A stretch of 64,000 nucleotides of DNA from Echinometra lucunter (lineage: Eukaryota; Echinodermata; Echinoidea; Camarodonta; Echinometridae), in contig CM057159.1 of NCBI GenBank assembly GCA_029962745.1, positions 26,909,010 through 26,973,009 of the forward strand, given 5' to 3'. Shown one piece after another: positions 1-11,932 of this stretch; the stretch's first letter is position 1; every line of letters starts with the position of its first letter. Both the position numbers and the translations under genes were made by a program. The notes below the pieces were generated by a model that saw nothing but the letters and a program-made list of their open reading frames with translations, ran no database searches and was not told where the DNA came from.

Positions 1-664
1 GGAAAACCTGGACCGGACGTCTGCACTATAGACTATAAGGAGATATTCCTTAAACCTGTTGGTAATGAACAAACACTAGTACTTGCCTACCTGGGTAACA
101 TTACTAATCTTGTTGCTCTGTCTTGAAAGCCTTTGGCAAGTTTTTCGGTTATCAACAATAACCAATGATTGAATGGTATGCATAAAATTTGAATATGTTA
201 GTAAACAGGTCTATTAACTACAAAAATAACTTGGAATCAAGTTTGCGTACACTACTTCAGCCGTACTTGTTGCTATGTCAGTCAAGCCTATGACAAGCAT
301 TCTGGGTGTCAAGAACAGCCATTGTTTTTAAAAAGTATATATAAAATTTGAATATGCATGTGTTAAATTAGTTCCCATGACTGACAGCTTATCTCAGCAC
401 CACGTCATGTCATCATTGACTAGCAAATGATTAGTAAGAAGACTAATGAAAGACTAATGTAAGACTAACAGTAACTGATTTCAGTGTAGGAATATTTTCG
501 GACCAATTCTTTCTCATGCAATACTAATTATTTCCAGGATTACTCAAATAAGACATAATTTGATTGACTAATTAATATTAGTCAATTTATAAACAAGTGA
601 CTAATTATTTCTTAGTCAAATAAGACATAATGAATGACTAATCTTGTTAGTCATTTGACCAACT
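1..664. other. non-coding region with clustered TTAGTCA / TGACTAA motifs
   Basis: No gene is seen. Between about 425 and 655 the heptamer TTAGTCA, its reverse TGACTAA, or a one-base variant occurs about ten times on both strands, with a small palindrome around 565-580. TGACTAA resembles a weak AP-1 site, but a degenerate tandem repeat explains the clustering equally well. Confidence 0.4.
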
Positions 665-2440
665 TCCGTTTCCAGTGTAGATTCTCAGCCTTTTGCATGT
701 TTTTGGCGCGTTTTGTGGTTTTCAAGCCGATTCGCAACTATTAGGGCGACGATAGTTCAAAAACAAGCACATGGACCCCACTTTTTCAATGTTTCAATCT
801 CTTAAGTATACTTTCTCGTAAAATTCTAGAGAGAAAGACGAATATGACATGGGTTTTGAATGTTTTGGGCCATAAAATTGAATCGGCCGTATATTGGAGT
901 AGATTCTCAACATTTTGCGTGTTTTTGGCGCGTTTTTGTGGTTTTCAAGCCGATTCGCAACTATTAGGGCGACGATATTTCAGCAACAAGCACATGGACC
1001 CCACTTTTTTAATGTTTTAATCTCTTCAGTATACTTTCCTCTACAATTCTAGAGAGAAAGACGAATATGACATGGGTTTTGACTGTTTGGGGCCATAAAA
1101 TTGAATCGGCCGTATTTTGGATCAGATTCTCAGCCCTTTGCATGACTGACTTTTTTTGGCGCGTTTTGGTGATTTTCAAGCCGATTCGCAGCCGTTAGGA
1201 CGCCGACAGCTTGAAAACGAGCACATGGACCCCACTATTTTAATGTTTTAATCTCTTCAGTATACTCCCCTCTACAATTCTAGAGAGAAAGATGAATATG
1301 ACATGGGTTTTGAATGTTTGGGGCCATAAAATTGAATCGGCCGTATTTTGGATCAGATTCTCAGCCCTTCGCATGTTTTTGGCGCGTTTTGGTGATTTTC
1401 AAGCCAATTCGCAACTATTGGGACAACGATAGTTCAAAAACAAGCACATGGACCCCACTTTTTCAATGTTTCAATCTCTTCAGTATACTTTCCTCTACAA
1501 TTCTAGAGAGAAAGACGAATATGACATGGGTTTTGACTGTTTGGGGCCATAAAATTGAATCGGCCGTATTTGGAGTAGATTCTCAACATTTTGCATGTTT
1601 TTGGCGCGTTTTGGTGATTTTCAAGCCAATTCGCAACTATTAGGGCAAAGATAGTTCAAAAACAAGCACATGGACCCCACTTTTTTTAATGTTTTAATCT
1701 CTTCAGTATACTTTCCTCTACAATTCTAGAGAGGAAGACGAATATAACATGGGTTTTGAATGTTTGAGGCCATAAAATTGAATCTGCCATATTTTGGATT
1801 AGATTCTAAGCCTTTTGCCTGTTTTTGGCGCGTTTTGGGGGGTTTTCAAACCGATACGCAGCCATTAGGGCGCCGACAGCATGAAAACGAGCACATGAAC
1901 CCCCCCCCACCCCCCCCCCCCCTTTTTAATGTACTTACCCCTTCAGTAGGCATTCCTCTACAACTTTGCAAATTTTCATGAAAATGACATGGATTTTGAA
2001 TAAAGTGCAGCTTAAACTGTCCTTTTTATTTTTCGTCTAGATTCCAAGCCTCTAAGATAATGCTTTTGTCCTTTTTGGCACCATTTTCGCCACATGAGGG
2101 CGCTGCTAGTTTAAAGAGAAGTACAGATGGCCCAGTTTAAAGAGTCTTTCCACCTTTGTCATACATTTCGCTACAAATCTGGAAGATTTGATGAATTTTA
2201 ATAGGGTTTTGACAGAGTAAAAGTGATTTGTACTCGTTTGTCTAAATCGTGAGGTCTAATAGAGGCCTAAATCTCTTGATTGCGTCATTTTATCTGCCAT
2301 CCAATTATGGCAACTTCAAAGGCCCGTAGAAAAAAAATAAGCACATGAACCTATATTATTTTTTGCATTTTTGGCCTACATAGGTATCAAAGTAACTCTA
2401 TGCAAAATTTGGAGAAAATGACATGGATTTGATTTTAACT
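665..2440. repeat. tandem array of a 222-231 bp unit
   Basis: The segment beginning GATTCTCAGCC or a variant recurs at 680, 902, 1125, 1356, 1578 and 1802, with a decayed copy at 2040, so the period is about 222-231 bp. Each unit carries the landmarks TTTTTGGCGCGTTTT, CAAGCCGATTCGCA, GCACATGGACCCCAC, ATTCTAGAGAGAAAG and AATATGACATGGGTTTTGA in that order. Divergence rises to the right, where a C-run (about 1901-1922) and loss of landmarks mark the edge. Open frames here are translations of the repeat and are not called as genes. Confidence 0.9.
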
Positions 2441-2619
2441 GTGGAACGTCCTTAAAGTGATTACACAATGGTAAATTTTTTTTTTGGATATATGATCGAG
2501 AATAGAATTCTAAGAAGAATAACATTGAAAATACGATGATTTTCAATCGAAATCAATGCATTTTGGCTAATTTTCTCATAAAAAGAGTTGACCAAAAAAT
2601 TTGAGTATGAGGTATGACG

Positions 2620-2776
2620 TAAAAGTGGGTACCCAGCTTCGCGCATTGCAGTTGTGGTGCGCGCTAGACTGTACAAAATGTATTATTCCTTGCGCGCATT
2701 TTGCTGGAATTGCGCGACAAGGTACCCACTTTGACATCATTTTGACGTCAAAGTGGGTACCCAGTTGAAATTGGGT
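2620..2776. repeat. short inverted/direct repeat around AAAGTGGGTACCCAG
   Basis: AAAGTGGGTACCCAG occurs at about 2621 and 2749. The inverse GGTACCCACTTTGAC lies between them at about 2721. A purine/pyrimidine-alternating GCGCGC-rich stretch fills the interval. It looks like the end of a small inverted-repeat element. Confidence 0.55.
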
Positions 2777-2930
2777 CACAGCTGAGAGGTCCGATATCCT
2801 GAAATCTTACCACATTTGGGGGTTTCCTTGGTAACACGACTTTTTAAAAAAACTTGAGGCAGATGATTTTCTGCTAATAAAATCATGCTCTTTTAAAGGA
2901 ACTAATATTGTTTCAGCATTGGTTACCCCC

Positions 2931-3735
2931 TTTAATGGCATTATTCAAAGTCTGTGTCAATGCAGGTTCGCGTAGTATTTTCGCGGATGATGCTGCAATT
3001 TGGTAAAAATGTGAAGGTTGCAGAGTCCAATTACAGAGTTGAGTCAACGAACTAGATAAGTGGTATAGAAATAATATACTAAAGAGTATATTGCTAAAAC
3101 ATATGGAAAATTCCAGCGTAACGGACATGACATTCAGACAGATTTTTTTATAGTTGCATCAGACTTTAGAATTTCCAGTATTCAAACAGTTCTTGCTGAG
3201 TTTATCAGACACATTCAACTATCAGTTACATACACAATGAATTTCACACAATTTTCTTGAACGGATGTAGAGAAAATGCACTCCTTGTGAGCGTAACGGA
3301 CATGACCAAAGCTTTTTTACCTCTTTTTATATTAATGGCATTATTCAAAGTGTCAGTGCAGGTTCGCGTAGTATTTTCGCGGATGATGCTGCAATTTGGT
3401 AAAAATGTGAAGGTTGCAGAGTCCAATTACAGAGTTGAGTAATCAACGAACTAGATAAGTGGTATAGTAATAATAGACTTAAGAATAATATTGATAAAAC
3501 CTATGGGCAATTCCAGCGTAACGGACATGACATTCAGACAGATTTTTTTATAGTTGCATCAGACTTTAGAATTTCCAGTATTCAAACAGTTCTTGCTGAG
3601 TTTATCAGACACATTCAGCTATCATTTACATACACAATGAATTTCACACAATTTTCTTGAACGGATGTAGAGAAAATGCACTCCTTGTGAGCGTAACGAA
3701 CATGACCTTTTTGACCTCTTGTTTATTTTGAAAAT
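2931..3735. repeat. two-copy tandem duplication of a 400 bp unit
   Basis: The block starting TTAATGGCATTATTCAAAG at about 2931 is repeated at about 3332. Both copies contain GGTTCGCGTAGTATTTTCGC, the GCGTAACGGACATGAC box twice, CAGACAGATTTTTTTATAG and ACAATGAATTTCACACAA. Copies are about 95 percent alike by eye. No credible gene is seen. Confidence 0.85.
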
Positions 3736-4463
3736 TCCTGTGAATTTTGGAATACAGTGTACCTGGATTCGGTAACAATCAAACCAGTAAGTCTTACTTA
3801 AATCATGAAGTACAATTTTAGAACAGTATTAAATTCACTTCTTTCTGGAGAAGTCAATATATAGCGTAACGGAGATGACAGTTTTGCCCACTTTTTGTGA
3901 GTTGACATAATGATGTTATTACAAATTATGGCAGATGTTTTGTTGTTTACATTGTAAGATCAAATTATGGGATTTACACATCATTCTAAGTATTATGTAA
4001 TATCTCACAAAATTTTTGTAATTTTAAAGGGGTTAATTTTTTCATTATTTACAAAACAAAATATATATATAAAAAAAAGGAATCTTGTTTCTGCCCTAAC
4101 TAGCGACAATTCAGAAGAAACTTCTTGTTATTACTATCCACCATACCAAAGCAGAACACATTATAGATATACGGTGATTTTTTTTTCATTTGACTGAATA
4201 TTGACAAATAGTATAGCGTAACGGACATGACACTTTGTGAGGTGAACCATATATCAAATTATCTGTTTTCAAAGTAAAACAAAACAAAGCAAAAATAAAA
4301 ACTAGGATCATGTAGTACTACTACACTGTACCTAATGTTCTTGAACAAGATGTCTAAAGTTTCATCTTGGATGTTCTAGTGATCTACAGTACATGCTTTA
4401 AGTACCATTTCAGACTCATAAAAAGATCATATATGTGGAAAACTGTTTACTTACTCTGTCTGA

Positions 4464-4956
4464 TGTCACCATAAAATGGTGTTGGAGGTGTAGAATCGTG
4501 GGTTTATTAGTTATTTTTAGTATGCAGAAATAATCTATCAATATCAAGCAGTTGCAAGTAATCATCAATCTGTTTACTGAGCCACAGTGTCTTTTCTCCC
4601 ACTTTTCATACATAGTGTCATGTCGGTTACGCAAAGTGTCATGTCCGTTACGCGATTTGTATGAAAACTAGAAGTGGTAAGGAAAAAATGTTTATAACAC
4701 ATGCAAGGGGATTGAATTCTAACATAGAAAATGAGTTTCCATTCACTTTATACAAATTTCTTGTTGGTTAATATGAAAACTTATGGTAAAAAACGTAACG
4801 GACTTGACACTATATTAAAGAAACCATGCAACTTTGCGGACCATTGGCTTGAAAATTTATTAATGATATGAAAATTCACTGAGATTTTCTGTTGATGTAC
4901 AGTATATTTTAAACTCCCATTTAAAAGTTTAAGGAGACCACTAAGATGTTTTTTTT
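4464..4956. repeat. dispersed repeat, copy 1 (partner at 6019-6999)
   Basis: The sequence from GATGTCACCATAAAATG through GAAAACTAGAAGTGG and AAGGGGATTGAATTCTAA to CTAAGATG is repeated in the same order from 6019 to 6999, where a transposon interrupts it. Three copies of the GTAACGGACATGACA box lie inside, two of them inverted. Confidence 0.8.
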
Positions 4957-6018
4957 TGTGTGTTCTCATCAGGTTACTTGATGCTATCCTCATCAAAAAG
5001 GTGCACCTAATGCACAAGCAGTGTACCTTATAGACCAATTTCACCTCCGGTTTATGTATTTGGCCCTCTATCCGCCACGCCAATGCAGCGGTGGGCAAGC
5101 GCGCTGACCACGATTGGCTCTGTGTACAAAATGAATGTAAGATATGAGATATGCCCTGATACTGTTCCATTTACTTTATTCTAGATCAATAAAATAAAGC
5201 ATGGACACATGGGTAGGTGAGGTAAGACAATGGCCATATCTGACAGATGAAGGTACGATGTACTTTTGTACTTTCGATGGTTTTTCAACTTAGTTTTGTC
5301 AGTAAAAATTCGATTGCAGCATATACAAGCCGTAGTAAACGGGAGCCCTCAATCTTACCCTGTTTACGAAGTCATGTTTTCACTCATTAAATTTTACGCC
5401 AAAGTACATAATGATAATGCTTCTTGACTTCAAAATCCTTTCTGTTAATGTTTTTACCCACTGGCGACGAATTCCTTCACATTAATGCTTACGGAAACCT
5501 GTGTAGGGAGTACGGCTTCTCACACAAACGGGCTTCATGAGTCAAAAGCGAGTGAATTTCGCATTCAGTTAGCTTCCAAGTTTTAAACTTTCTCCAATTC
5601 TTGTGGCATTTGACCACTGCACAGCTGCGACCTGAACTTCCCTGATAATTTTTCATTGCAAATATTAAAAGAAATTTGCATATATTGGTCAAAATAGACA
5701 AAAACGAACGAATTACATAACGCGCTATTGACTTGTGTACTATAAAAGTTGGAGCGCCCACTGCAGTATGTCGAACTGTGTCGAACAGTCTGCTGCCCTC
5801 TTGCGTTGTGGGATTGATCTATAGAGTGGATGAACATAGACATAGCATATCAAATATTTTGCTTACAGACAATTTCTACTATTTTTGTAGTGTAGTAAAA
5901 GGGGCAATCTATACTTTAAAAGTTTCATATTGTTCACAAAGTGAATTTGATTGACTTCGGTATTAGGGATGACTTGCCCCATGGAGCCACCACTTTCATC
6001 CACAGCTCCCTTGCAGCG

Positions 6019-6999
6019 CGATGTCACCATAAAATGATGTTGGAGGTGTAGAATCATGGGTTCATGAGTTATTCTATAATATGCAGCAATAATCCATTAT
6101 TCGCAACCAGTTGGAAGTGATCATCAGTCTGTTTTTACTGAGCCACAGAGTCGTTTCTCCCAGTTATTATAAGGTGCCCGGGGGGGGGGGGGGGTCACTT
6201 CCATTGAAGAGTGGACAGCATCCGCGAGAATCATCCTAAAAAAGCACCCTAAACGAGGAGTCAAGGGCAGGCCGCTAGGACACCCTAGACACGGATTTCA
6301 TTAATTGTTGCGATATTCATACCTTAAACGAAGATATTCATATTTTCATATCTTGAGAGTGATGGTGGGTCCATTGAAAGTTTGGAGCCATTTTTATCTC
6401 GAGATAATTCACTGTCTCATTATGTTTTACACAGGCATTATAGGATTTTCCGTTCATGGGTCTTGTTACAGTCCGTCCCGCAGTCGGTGCAATACCCTTT
6501 TCACATTTCAGATTATCGTGATTTAGGGGGCTTTTTTCATTTTGGGGTATTTTTGACACTCTATTCGCGTTCCGCGCGTTCCGCGCCTACCCCTGAAAAA
6601 AATACTTTTCCGCGTTTTTTTTTTTCTCGCGGATGCTGTTTACTCTTCCATGGAAGTGACTCCCCCCCCCCCCCCCCCCCCCGATAAGGTGTCATGTCCG
6701 TTACATGATTTGTATGAAAACTAGAAGTGGCAAAGAAAAAATGGTTAATACCCATGTAAGGGGATTGAATTCTAATATAGGAAATGAATTTTCATTAACT
6801 TCATACCAAATTCCAGTTGGTTATGAAAATTTATAGTTAAAAACGTAACGGACATGACACTAGAAATGTTAAAGAAAGCACGCAGCTTTGAGGATTAATG
6901 GCTTGAAAATTGATTAATGATACAAAAATGTACTTTGATTTTCTGTTGATGTATACTCTAAACTCCTATTCATAAGTTAAAGGACACCACCAAGATACT
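6019..6999. repeat. dispersed repeat, copy 2, interrupted by a transposon
   Basis: This is the second copy of the 4464-4956 segment. It is colinear up to the stretch before ATAAGGTG, broken by the element at 6177-6683, and resumes directly after it. Copy 1 therefore serves as the approximate empty site that dates the insertion after the duplication. Confidence 0.8.
6177..6683. mobile_element. 507 bp inverted-repeat transposon with G/C-run ends and 8 bp target duplication
   Basis: The left end is a G run followed by TCACTTCCATTGAAGAGTGG and ACAGCATCCGCGAG. The right end is the inverse: TCGCGGATGCTGTTTACTCT, TCCATGGAAGTGACT, then a C run. Perfect 8-bp flanks ATAAGGTG lie at 6169-6176 and 6684-6691. 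No transposase is encoded, so it is a non-autonomous (MITE-type) element. An 8-bp duplication fits hAT or related superfamilies. Confidence 0.9.
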
Positions 7000-7619
7000 T
7001 TCTGTCTATGTTAGAGAGAGTAATAATAAATTCTTGAAAAAAAAGGATCATATCTGTGATTGTGAGATACATTAAACAACAACTTGACTGGTAGAAAAAA
7101 AGGACCAAATCTTGTCATAATCATGATGCATCTTTTGTAAAATGAAAATGGAATTCTCTCCCAAATGTCATGCAAAATCATCATGCTATTTCTTCATTCG
7201 AAAGGTGTTACAAACTCAAATTCTTCATAACCACGTCAGATCTACATGTTCTATATTTACATGATTTTGGATTTCACATATGCCAGAGTATTTTGGTAAT
7301 CGTTGATCCGTTTTTTTTAATCTTGATGATATATTGTATCATGTCATTTTGTATTTTCCATTTTCTTTCTCATTACCGCTTTTCTTGTATTTCGTTTTCT
7401 TCTTTGTCCTACTTCTTCGTTTCTCTTTCTAATACCTTGCAACACTCTTCTGCCCTCATTATCATCTTTCTCTTTACCTTTCTCAATCTCTTTTGAGTTT
7501 TGTTGTTCTTGTTTGATGGTATTGGACATGTATTTTGTATTTTCCGCCTCCTTCCTTGCGCCTACTTTTCCTTTCTTTTGTTCCCCTTTCTTCTTCTAAA
7601 CCCATCTATTCATCTTCTA

Positions 7620-8386
7620 AACACAACAAAAAAGGTAACTCACCATAATTCAAAAGCATAACTGTATAACGAAAAAGTTTTGAGCAAAATAATTTGGCAG
7701 GAGCGTTCCTACACTTATTGACTAACTTCTGTGTGAAAATGAGATTAATCCGTCAAGTCATGCTTGAGTGAGCAAACAGTGAAGGCAAAATGTCACTTTT
7801 CAAAAGTCACACGAGTCATTTTTGGGCTCTGTGAAACAAACCTTTGGCGAATTTGAATTCTTCCATTGTTTGACCCAGTCATGCCTATCCTTGACACTTG
7901 TCATGTTTATCACAGTTGGATGAACACAGTTTTTTGAAAAAAATGATGTTCAGCCCTCCAAAATCTGCAAAATCCATTCAGTTTGTGGAAAAAATTGGCA
8001 TCAACCAACATGAGTCAGCATATTATGTGAAAATACCAGGTAGTCGTTTTCGGCCATTAAACAGTAAATTTTCAGCATTTCTTGCTTCGTCGTTAGCAAT
8101 TATGTCACTCAGCCATGGCAAAACCTCGAAAAACATCAGCAGCACTTAAACAAACGCCAGAAAAATCTTGTTTCACAAACCCCCCAAAATGACTCCTGTT
8201 ACTTTTGAAAAATGACATTTTTGCCTTTTATGCTAACTCATGCATAACTTGACGGATCAGTCTCATTTTCAAACAGAAGTTAGTCAATAAGTGTAGGAAA
8301 ACTTCTGCCAAATTTTTTTCATAAAAACATCTTCGTTAAAAAGTTATGCTATTTTGAATTTGGGGGAGTTACTTTATTGTTGTGTT
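7620..8386. mobile_element. long-terminal-inverted-repeat element, family A copy 1
   Basis: The ends read AACACAACAAAAAAGGTAAC and, inverted, GAGTTACTTTATTGTTGTGTT. Arms of roughly 200 bp or more are inverted copies, for example CTTATTGACTAACTTCTGTG near 7714 against its inverse near 8270. The centre carries divergent inverted sequence. Two further copies lie at 43923-45004 and 55810-56595. No transposase is seen. Confidence 0.9.
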
Positions 8387-8818
8387 CATTCCTCCTACCT
8401 GTGCTTTCCTCGACTTCTTTTTTTTTTTTCTCTCTCTAATACCTTCCAACCCCGAGTCTTTCCTTACATCATCAGTTCTCTCTCTTTACCTTTCTCTCTT
8501 TTGATGCATTTAATTTTTTTTTATTCAGTAAGGCATCTATGTTTCATGCCACTTGCATATGTTACATATTTTGTATTTTGTGTTTTGTATTCTGTTGTGC
8601 AGGTATATCCTTATTTTTTCCTTGATCACGACCATGATGTAAAACAGCTGTGTGCCGATTATGTTTTTTTTTTTTTTTAATCCTGAATAGATATTTTCAA
8701 TAGGGGGCCTAAATAAATAAATGAATAAATACGGGCAGGATACAGGCCAATCGCAGGTCAAATGTAAACTATGCATTAATGACGACAGTCGTTCCATTCA
8801 GATTATACACTATAGACC

Positions 8819-8931
8819 TGGGCCCATATTCATGAAACCTTACTAAGCTAATTGTCAACTAATTACATAAGTTAATTACACGCAGTTAATTAACAACTAG
8901 GCCGATGAAGGTTTCATGAGTATGGGTCCAG
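8819..8931. mobile_element. 113 bp miniature inverted-repeat element
   Basis: The left arm CTGGGCCCATATTCATGAAA and the right arm (inverse) CTGGACCCATACTCATGAAA form a terminal inverted repeat of about 24 bp around an AT-rich centre. No target duplication was established. Confidence 0.65.
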
Positions 8932-9092
8932 TACTGAATCGCCATCATTGTAACCTATAGGAAAATCCAAGTTCTGTATAAGGAATTTCAAGGTTATATC
9001 TATCTATACCAGGCAAAACGCGACAAAACGACGCACAGGTGTGCTTATCTTCAATTTCACAATGTCGAATAATATTTCAAAGAAGAGCTTAC

Positions 9093-9259
9093 CTGATAGG
9101 CAAATGTTTGTATTTTCCTTACACATTCGGTGTGCTGGAGCTTGGAAATGCATCTCTACAGCTTTTCCAGGATTAAAAAAAAACCTTACGTTATGAGTCC
9201 AAACAGGTTGAGTGTAAGGACAGATGACTGCAAACACTCGTATGAAAAAGTCTGCATTG
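9093..9259 (-). CDS. candidate orphan exon of an unrecognised gene
   Basis: Read on the minus strand, an open segment of about 55 codons lies between a plausible acceptor (AAATAG before 9259, with an alternative 8 bp inside ending AATGCAG) and a good donor (CTATCAG then GTAAG at 9092-9088). The peptide contains PYTQPVWTHNVRFFFNPGKA, a pattern that looks protein-like rather than random, plus three cysteines. I recognise no family. No adjoining exon was found within several kilobases on either side, so this is a lead and not an established gene. Confidence 0.3.
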
Positions 9260-9661
9260 CTATTTGCAGGAATCTTTAAAAATATGTTTCATTGATATTA
9301 CAGATGATGAACACTAGCGACTCTTAGCTCTGTTTGATGAAAAAATTGCGAGAAATCCAACAGCAAAGTTGACAGCTTTATTTTGATTAAGTTTCAGGAA
9401 ACACAATCGACGTAATATGCGACAACATTGACTACTGTAGCATACAGCCGCGAGTACATGTACTAGTATAAAGTCCAAAGTGGGAAAACCCGTTAGGAGA
9501 ATTACAACTGGGAAACCAAGATCATCAATCTGATCGCAGCAGTCATGGTGGCGTTTTTGTTCCCGACACTCGAAGCGTGGGTTTTCAAAAACATGTCCGT
9601 ATATGGGGAAAACATAAAGTATTTGATATTCAGCTTATAAAATGTAAAACATTACCAGTGG

Positions 9662-9695
9662 GAGAGAGAGAGAGAGAGAGATAGAGAGAGAGAGA
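9662..9695. repeat. (GA)n microsatellite
   Basis: GAGA dinucleotide run with one interruption. Confidence 0.9.
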
Positions 9696-9884
9696 ACAGA
9701 AGAGCTTTTTCCCAAAGTTCACAGGATGGCAGGATGGCTCTTTTTTGTGATAAGCATGAACGATTTCTTAAACAGATACAAACCTCAACTGAAGATAGGC
9801 ACATATATCGTTCATATAGTTCATATTTCATACACTGTACCTATTTTTTGTGACCGTTGGTGATAACCATGACGTTCGTTCACG

Positions 9885-10135
9885 CAGCGGGGGGGGGGGG
9901 GGGAAGGGGGCAGTTGCCCCCAGAAATTTTCAAAACTTATATTTTTTTACGGAAAATTTTTCCAAAATTCCACCAAAAGTGTGCAGTAGATCCATCACTT
10001 TCAATTTTAGAAATGCGAAAGCACCCTCATGACAAGCACGGTCGCTTCACTCCCTCGCTTTCATGTTTTTTGGAAATTTTACGTAGATTTGCCCCTACCT
10101 CCCGGAAAAATTCTGCGTTCGGCCCCGGTGATAGC
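9885..10135. mobile_element. partial element of the G-run / CAGAAATTTT family
   Basis: CAGCGG followed by a G run, then GCAGTTGCCCCCAGAAATTT and a stretch matching the element at 45190 (AAAACTTAT, TTTTTTAC, GAAAATTT) and, more weakly, the one at 41072. The right end near the GGCCCCGG stretch is not resolved. Confidence 0.5.
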
Positions 10136-10199
10136 TTCCTACAAGAGCACTCATGCTTTACTAGTATGATACCTGACTTGTAGAAATTAATTTAATCAT

Positions 10200-11930
10200 A
10201 GACTAGACTAAATTAGTTCAAGGTGTGTTGATCTTAAAAGCATTTAACCATCCTTTGCTTAAAAAACAACAAAGAACAAACGAAGAGTTGGAATGTAAAA
10301 CAGATATATCCATCCTAGTCAAATTGAGATATTTGCAATTAAAGATCAAGAAAAACAAGAAAATAAGAAAATATGTGCTCCTTTTGATAATTTCAACAAT
10401 ATACCTTTATATGTCATGACCAATATATCATTTGAAAGGTATCATTTTTGCACTATATGATGATAACATTACTTCAAAATTTTCAAAAATGGTTTTTATG
10501 GTTTTTTTTTTTTTTCATTTCGATTATCCCTAACGATACTTTGAAACAGGAGCGGCGTCCCTTTGATTTTTCAAGTGATATAAAGGAGGAGAAGAAGAAA
10601 AATAAAAAAGAGTATACAGGAAGAGAGGGCAGGGTCATGCCCTCTTTGAGTCATTCAAAACATAAAGAAATTTACCCGTGGACCAAGGTAATTTTGAATT
10701 ATACGCGCCCCTGCATTGAAATATTAGCATTCAACCAAACGTTCTTCAACGCATACTATACATGATTTGCCACTATCTTGCCCCCCCCCCCCTTCCCGCT
10801 GAACAGGCATTAATATTTAATGACGTGGTATAACCAAACGTAGTTTAACAAAACGTTTTAAGCGTCGTTTCAAACAAAAACTAGATTATAATCTTGCAAA
10901 GTGGTGCAAAATATATAGAACTTATGTACTTTCATCTTTAAAAGCAGGACAATCAGCATGTTGGTTGTGTTTTTACTGTTGAATCAATCTGGACAAGGGA
11001 CCACTTAAATTGTGGGCCCTGGGGACCGTTGTGCCCAGTTATCAAATAGAATAGCTCTCTTAAGGTATTTTCCCTTCACAGTTGATTTAATCATATCTAG
11101 TTGTTTTTTTAATGAGGTATTATGTAAAAATTCGGAGTCTCAAAGTGTCGACAAGTGCTTTGTAGGTCGAAGGGCCATCCCATATCAGAATATCATAAAG
11201 TCACTAATTTTTTTTTAATACAAGTAAAACATTTCTAAATGTAATCAGTCAAACATTGTACCAATGGAATCAACAATATATGTGGCACAATACCCACTAT
11301 GATCATCAAGGTTTTAACTTAGATGCCCAAGGACCCTCAATAATATGTGCAAAGTCAAGTACATGTGCTTGTACATGTATAACACATTCACTGATGAATA
11401 AAAACCTCCGTGGAACCAGAGTAGGTTCATGCACATGGTAATGATTACTTGTTTACGTTGCTCTTTATTGTTTATTTGAAATCAAGGAATAATCACAACA
11501 AATTGTCATTCTATTTCTTTTCACCAGCAATCGGCATCTTCTATCCTCTCTCACCGTGTGCTTCTCGCTTTCTTTCTCCCCTTTTTTCTCCCTTTTAAAA
11601 CATTTTTTTTTCTTATTTCCGCAATTTCTCCCTCCATATATGAAATATGACAGAATACATGTACTCGATAGTACATTAAAAAAAAAACACAGTTCTGAAA
11701 TCTGCACTTTGGCCACATGGTACTCGAATTCCTGAACTTCAACTCGGGACCCAAAACTACGCCCATGAATATCATCAAGGTGCATATATGTATGGAATGA
11801 ATGAGCCAATTTCGTAATACATTTGACACAACTGTTGCATGTCATATACCGACAAAATATTACATTCGCCCATTACACAACACTTTGTTTCCAAAGAAAG
11901 ATTGGAGATTCCATACTGTACATTAAGTAT
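10200..11930. other. no gene recognised
   Basis: This is AT-rich sequence with short open frames of normal chance length, a T run near 10502 and a C run near 10781. No splice-consistent coding segment, RNA gene or repeat boundary could be supported. Confidence 0.5.
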
Positions 11931-11932
11931 TG

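Larger units (their letters stand above)
3116..6859. repeat. eleven occurrences of a 16-17 bp box GCGTAACGGACATGACA
   Basis: Exact or near-exact copies on the plus strand lie at 3116-3132, 3291-3307, 3516-3532, 3691-3707, 3864-3880, 4216-4232, 4794-4809 and 6844-6859. Reverse-complement copies lie at 4616-4632, 4637-4653 and 6690-6705. Several spacings are close to 175 bp. The box keeps its sequence where the DNA between boxes differs, for example at 3864 and 4216. Confidence 0.85.

Noticed and set aside
9885..10801. A 917-bp element bounded by CAGCGG-type ends
   Set aside because: The right-hand CAGCGGG-like inverse exists near 10795, but the flanks (CGTTCACG and AACAGGCA) do not match, so the ends are not paired convincingly.
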